NCBI GenBank assembly: GCA_027627225.1
Contig: JAPFQT010000163.1
Span: forward strand, 107,501 to 171,500
DNA from: Congeria kusceri
Lineage: Eukaryota; Mollusca; Bivalvia; Myida; Dreissenidae
Length of the DNA stretch: 64,000 nt
Direction: 5' to 3'
Shown here: positions 60,168 to 64,000 of the stretch, piece by piece
Layout: each line of letters begins with the position of its first letter
How positions within the stretch are numbered: position 1 is the first letter of the stretch
The notes under the pieces: generated by a model
Databases searched by the model: none
Told to the model about the DNA's origin: nothing
What the model saw: the letters and a program-made list of their open reading frames with translations, nothing else
Translations under genes and position numbers: made by a program

Positions 60168-60350
60168 AAAGGTCAACATTTAATTAAAAGTCAAAAATAA
60201 GAGATAATACATGTGTTTGGAACTTGAATTGTACAGAAAAAAACCGGATTCTGCTATATTTTGGAACAAAGTACGCACCATCAGGGAAAGATGTGTCTGA
60301 GGCAAGAGCATGGTCTGTTGGTCTAATGTCACATTGACAAGACAATTAAA
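60168..60350 (+). repeat. Dispersed repeat pair, copy 1 (partner 63005-63190)
   Basis: Shared order: 'aaggtca', 'aataagagataata', 'gattctgctata..ttggaacaaa', 'gcac.accatcagggaa' / 'ggggag', 'gatgtg.ct.aggcaagagcat' and 'ggtcc.tgggtc'. Strongly similar but diverged. Confidence 0.65.
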
Positions 60351-60702
60351 AGGATGAAAAACAATGTAGAAAGCATGATTTTAAAATAACTTGTCTGGAG
60401 TGATTGTCATTATGTGACACACACAATGGCCTGGTCTTTTGCTTTATTTTCAATGTCATTCTTGAAGGTAATCGGTTACTTCACTACACCTGAATAAGAA
60501 TTTCTATTAATTCTTCTCCATTGCGAGTCAAATATAACATAACACGGATTATCTGTCTATAAATAGCATCCCAGTATACCAGTACTAGCAATTTAAAATA
60601 CTGCATGCACAGTATTAACATACGTGTAAACAACAGAAACACACATATTAATTAAACTTCACAACAATATAATTCATAGACAATGACGCCATAAGTATGG
60701 CA

Positions 60703-60951
60703 CTAATTTACGAGCATACGTGTATTTGGCATTGTGTCGTCATTTAGGGCGTCAGTATATACGAAAGTGTGACGTTTAGGAATATCACACAATTGTATTA
60801 ATTTATTACACAAAAACATGATATAAAAAGATTCATTGCTTTCGTTGAATAATGGCTCTAGTTTCGCTCTCGATTTTGTTTCTATAACCACTCGTGAAAA
60901 AAAGTTCGAACATTCACCGAAATCAGTACAAATCCTCGATATATCGCACAC
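60703..60951 (-). other. Unrecognised 82-codon open frame
   Basis: MCDISRICTDFGECSNFFSR ... RVVIETKSRAKLEPLF ... FYIMFLCNKLIQLCDIPKRH ... FVYTDALNDDTMPN, ending TAG. The mixed, non-AT-driven composition is more protein-like than other frames nearby, but no motif, splice site or homologue is apparent. It could be a conserved exon, a transposon fragment or chance. Confidence 0.2.
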
Positions 60952-61075
60952 TCGTACTAATTACATGTTCACAATTCAAGTAAACTGTTAATTTGATAAC
61001 CTACTGGGCGTTTGTTCTTTGTGTACACGTAAACAGATTACAGATGAAAACCCAGACAACGAGTACACTTGATAC

Positions 61076-61297
61076 GTTTAGGTCTGATTTTTATGGGTAG
61101 TTAAACTGTGTGTATAAATGTAAAAGGACATGAGCAAATATGAATTGGGACGTTATAAAGTAATATCCTAAGTATACGGAGAGATATGTTTAGGTCTGAT
61201 TTTTATGGGTAGTTAAACTGTGTGTATAAATGTAAAAGGACATGAGCAAATATGAAATGGGACGTTATAAAGTAATATCCTAAGTCTACGGAGAGAT
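61076..61297 (+). repeat. 112-bp tandem duplication, two copies
   Basis: 'gtttaggtctgatttttatg' through 'cggagagat' occurs at 61076-61185 and 61188-61297. The copies differ at only about three positions, so the duplication is recent. Noncoding. Confidence 0.9.
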
Positions 61298-63004
61298 TCA
61301 ACCACACTTCGTTCATTTAGACATATGTCTGTTTTAGAATCTTTTGCGATTCAATGGACAGTGACTGTTGTCGTAGTTCTAAACACAAGTGTTTCCTTAA
61401 TATGGCCTTAACATCCAAATGCATATTTAATGTTCAATTCCATGAAACAGAAATTCTGTAAATATCAAATTAACTACATAAAACGGATTTTATAACACAT
61501 TTGAAATAAACCAGCTTTTGAGTACAATGTTTTACATTTTATTTGTGAAGGTCGGAATGGAAGAGTACTGGGAAGAGGTAAATACGTTGCCATGCTCTAA
61601 CAACTGTAGTGCAAAATAAGGTTTACTGATTTCAGTAATTGTTAAATACTAGTATTAACCATGCAAACCTTGACGTGCTGTGGCACCGACCTGGTTTATG
61701 ATTGAACAGGATACCATTATACCAATGATGTTAGATTCACCGAGCCTTCAAAGACACCACTCGGAAAACACACGCTCATCTTTTTGGCTTGTTGATTAAA
61801 TGTGATTTAATTTTAATCGAATCATTGGCGATACATTGTTATTCTCATTACGCCGTGTTTTGCTAGGAAGTTTTGTAATCGCGAATTAATTCATATAACT
61901 ACGTATGATTAAATATTAGTAAATTAAAAACACTTTAATAATGTTTTAAATAAATGAGCATTGTTTTTTTATTATTATATAAACAACAACATAAAATATA
62001 AAATCGTAATAAGATAAAAATAAAAACAGGATATAGTCTGTGTATACTTGAATATATCGGATTCGTATCCGAAAGGATTACACAGCTGTGTAAGCCTGGC
62101 CGTAAAAGCCTTTCTTCAACTAGTCTGATAAATTCAAATATTCAAAGACACTAACCTAATATTATCTAATTAATATGAATCTTAGATAGTTTATTAACAA
62201 TATTGTTAAATCGTTCGTCGATTATATTTTTATTAAGTTTTGGGTAGTTTACACTTAAGCGGTCCCCGAAAATTATAAATGTAAATTACATTGTGCGCAT
62301 GCTTCGTTGTTAAGTCTTAACTTCGCCCGTAATATGTCAGTGTATGTAGATATATTCCTTCCTCAAAACACATAAACAGTTTTCTTAATTTTAAATAAAA
62401 AAATATTTTGCATTTTTCGTTTCGCGCACCGTTTTTATAACTTCCACTATTTGACAATGATTATCAGATTTGAAACTGTAGTAGAAATGACAGTTTTTAA
62501 TGTAAGATTGTTATTTATATTGTTATGATTTTGCATTTGCGTTAATACTTAGTTTTAATCTAAATATGTCAGCATAGTTATAATGAAGAATTGTTTTTAG
62601 GAAACCATAGACGACCATTTAGTTGCAGCGCTATCAAAGGTACATGTTACATTTATCAGTTTATCTCAATTCATAATTTTTAGATTTGGCATGCTGATAC
62701 ACATCGTGTTTTATAAAAGAAAAAAAATATAACTGCAAGGCAGAGTTAAATCTTGTTAACATGCGAGTGTTCGATAATTTTATCCTGCATGGTTTATTTC
62801 AACGTGTATTTTATATAGACCTAACTGACTGAAAAGGTATATTTTCAAAAGATAGTCGCTTGTCATTCCGTTGCCTGCAAACGTATATGTTTTGTACGTT
62901 GACAGTTGAAGCAGCATTATCACTATTCTCTATTTTGACGCAAATAAATTAGCTTAAAGCGTTATGTGTTAAATTAACTTGAAGAAATGATGCCCATTGA
63001 ACCA
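61298..63004. other. Noncoding
   Basis: AT-rich. No gene, RNA or element was supported. Confidence 0.4.
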
Positions 63005-63190
63005 GGCATGCAGCTTCAAGGTCATTAGTCAAATATAAGAAATAATATATACATTGGGGCCCTGTTTTGTACCGAAACACATGGATTCTGCTATAGCTTG
63101 GAACAAAAGGCACACCATCAGGGGAGGATGTGCCTCAGGCAAGAGCACGGTCCGTGGGTCCAAGGTAACATTGAAAGGACAGGTTATATA
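63005..63190 (+). repeat. Dispersed repeat pair, copy 2 (partner 60168-60350)
   Basis: See copy 1. This copy includes 'ttggggccctgttttgtacc' before the shared 'ggattctgctata' core. Confidence 0.65.
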
Positions 63191-64000
63191 ATTTCTTTCC
63201 TTTTAGTGTCGCATCAAACATTTACCTAGGCATACATTTATCCGCGTTTAATCATGTGACTAAGAAAATATGCATTGACCCGTTCAAAGTAATATAAGTC
63301 CACAACAGTTTATCACAACACCTTGTTTTTATAGACATTTGGTTTTACTCGTTACGTTATATATTTTATAGTTATTCAACTTAAATTCACGCAATATCAT
63401 TAACCGTTCACGTCATTAACGTCATATATTCATTTATTTAAACAACTTGGATGAGCTGTTATGGTCGTTTCAAGATTAATTCAACTAGATAACATTGATT
63501 TAGCGCGTTTGAAATACAGCTGTGGGTTCACTATTGCTTAAAGTATGTTATATTTATAGGTCGAATGGTAAAATGAGGAAGTCCATGTTTTATGCGGTTC
63601 CAAAAACAAAATGTGTGTTTCTTTTCCGTCCGTGCGGGTTATGTACCCCCTTGCATACATATATTATGCATGTTTAGCACGTTTAATAGTGTACTGTTTT
63701 TTCTTCTACGTGGTGCATGCACATAGCATTGTTTACCAAATACAAACATGTCATCCATATATATATATAAATGTCAATATTTCCCCTAAATAATGTTTAT
63801 TTTTTCTTACTTTATAAAAACGTCAGGACAAATAACATAACAAGCCTCGAAATATATGTGGGTATTGATGAACAAACGTACGTTATATATTACGCATACT
63901 AAAGCGAAGGAGGTTTTATCATATATAGATAATACTGCATGCAGTTAGAATAGATATGAAGACTTTTCCAGAATATCTGTCCATATGTTCTCCAACGTTG
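63191..64000. other. Noncoding edge
   Basis: A short (TA)n lies near 63758. Nothing else was recognised. Confidence 0.4.

Overview
The window reads as nuclear DNA of an invertebrate animal, most likely a bivalve mollusc. It is AT-rich and gene-poor, its genes are split by GT/AG introns, and it is dense in trinucleotide microsatellites, minisatellites and decayed transposons. Several dispersed repeats (a 'ctcgac...cgtcggcgtctgcgtc' family at about 33.7 kb, an 'agtcccataactctgag ... ggacggacggac' family at about 57 kb, a tRNA-derived SINE at 2.9-3.5 kb) resemble families I associate with bivalves. That species-level link is inference. No bacterial operons, CRISPR array, rRNA or functional tRNA gene was found.

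Only one gene can be built end to end. It is a minus-strand, six-exon gene (31805 down to 27510) with consistent phase-1 splice junctions. It encodes a signal peptide, one Ig-like ectodomain exon, a two-exon Thr/Ser/Asn-rich stalk, a transmembrane exon and a 131-residue cytoplasmic tail carrying an exact ITIM-type motif (VHYHEL). Two related loci lie on the same strand. At 51.1-52.1 kb a paralogous Ig exon carries an in-frame TGA beside a phase-compatible stalk exon. At 0.28-0.78 kb the 3' end of a related Ig exon, with its splice donor, has been tandemly amplified as about 144-bp units. The window therefore samples a decaying, same-orientation cluster of Ig-type receptor genes.

Layout. 0-5.9 kb: amplified exon ends, a foldback element, a SINE-containing duplication, and inverted arms about 5 kb apart. 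5.9-20 kb: mostly featureless, with a 1.09-kb piggyBac-like element at 10.3-11.4 kb and a hairpin-bearing repeat at 17 kb. 20.2-23.1 kb: an uninterrupted 49-bp satellite of 60 units with 15-mer and 10-mer higher-order organisation. 25.1-26.6 kb: large (TAG)n arrays split by a hAT-type MITE. 27.5-31.8 kb: the receptor gene. 32-37 kb: diverged duplications and tandem arrays. 38.2-38.6 kb: a frameshifted, unrecognised coding relic. 39.5-44.3 kb: a minus-strand non-LTR (LINE) retrotransposon with ORF1, endonuclease and reverse transcriptase remnants, interrupted by a palindromic element. 44.3-51 kb: microsatellite, tRNA-like relics, minisatellite and the second copy of the 17-kb repeat. 51.1-52.1 kb: the broken paralogue. 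52-64 kb: noncoding, with foldback palindromes, bivalve-type repeats, a TA-flanked MITE at 58.3-59.5 kb and a 112-bp tandem duplication.

Most long open frames in the window are translations of microsatellites or repeats and are not listed as genes.
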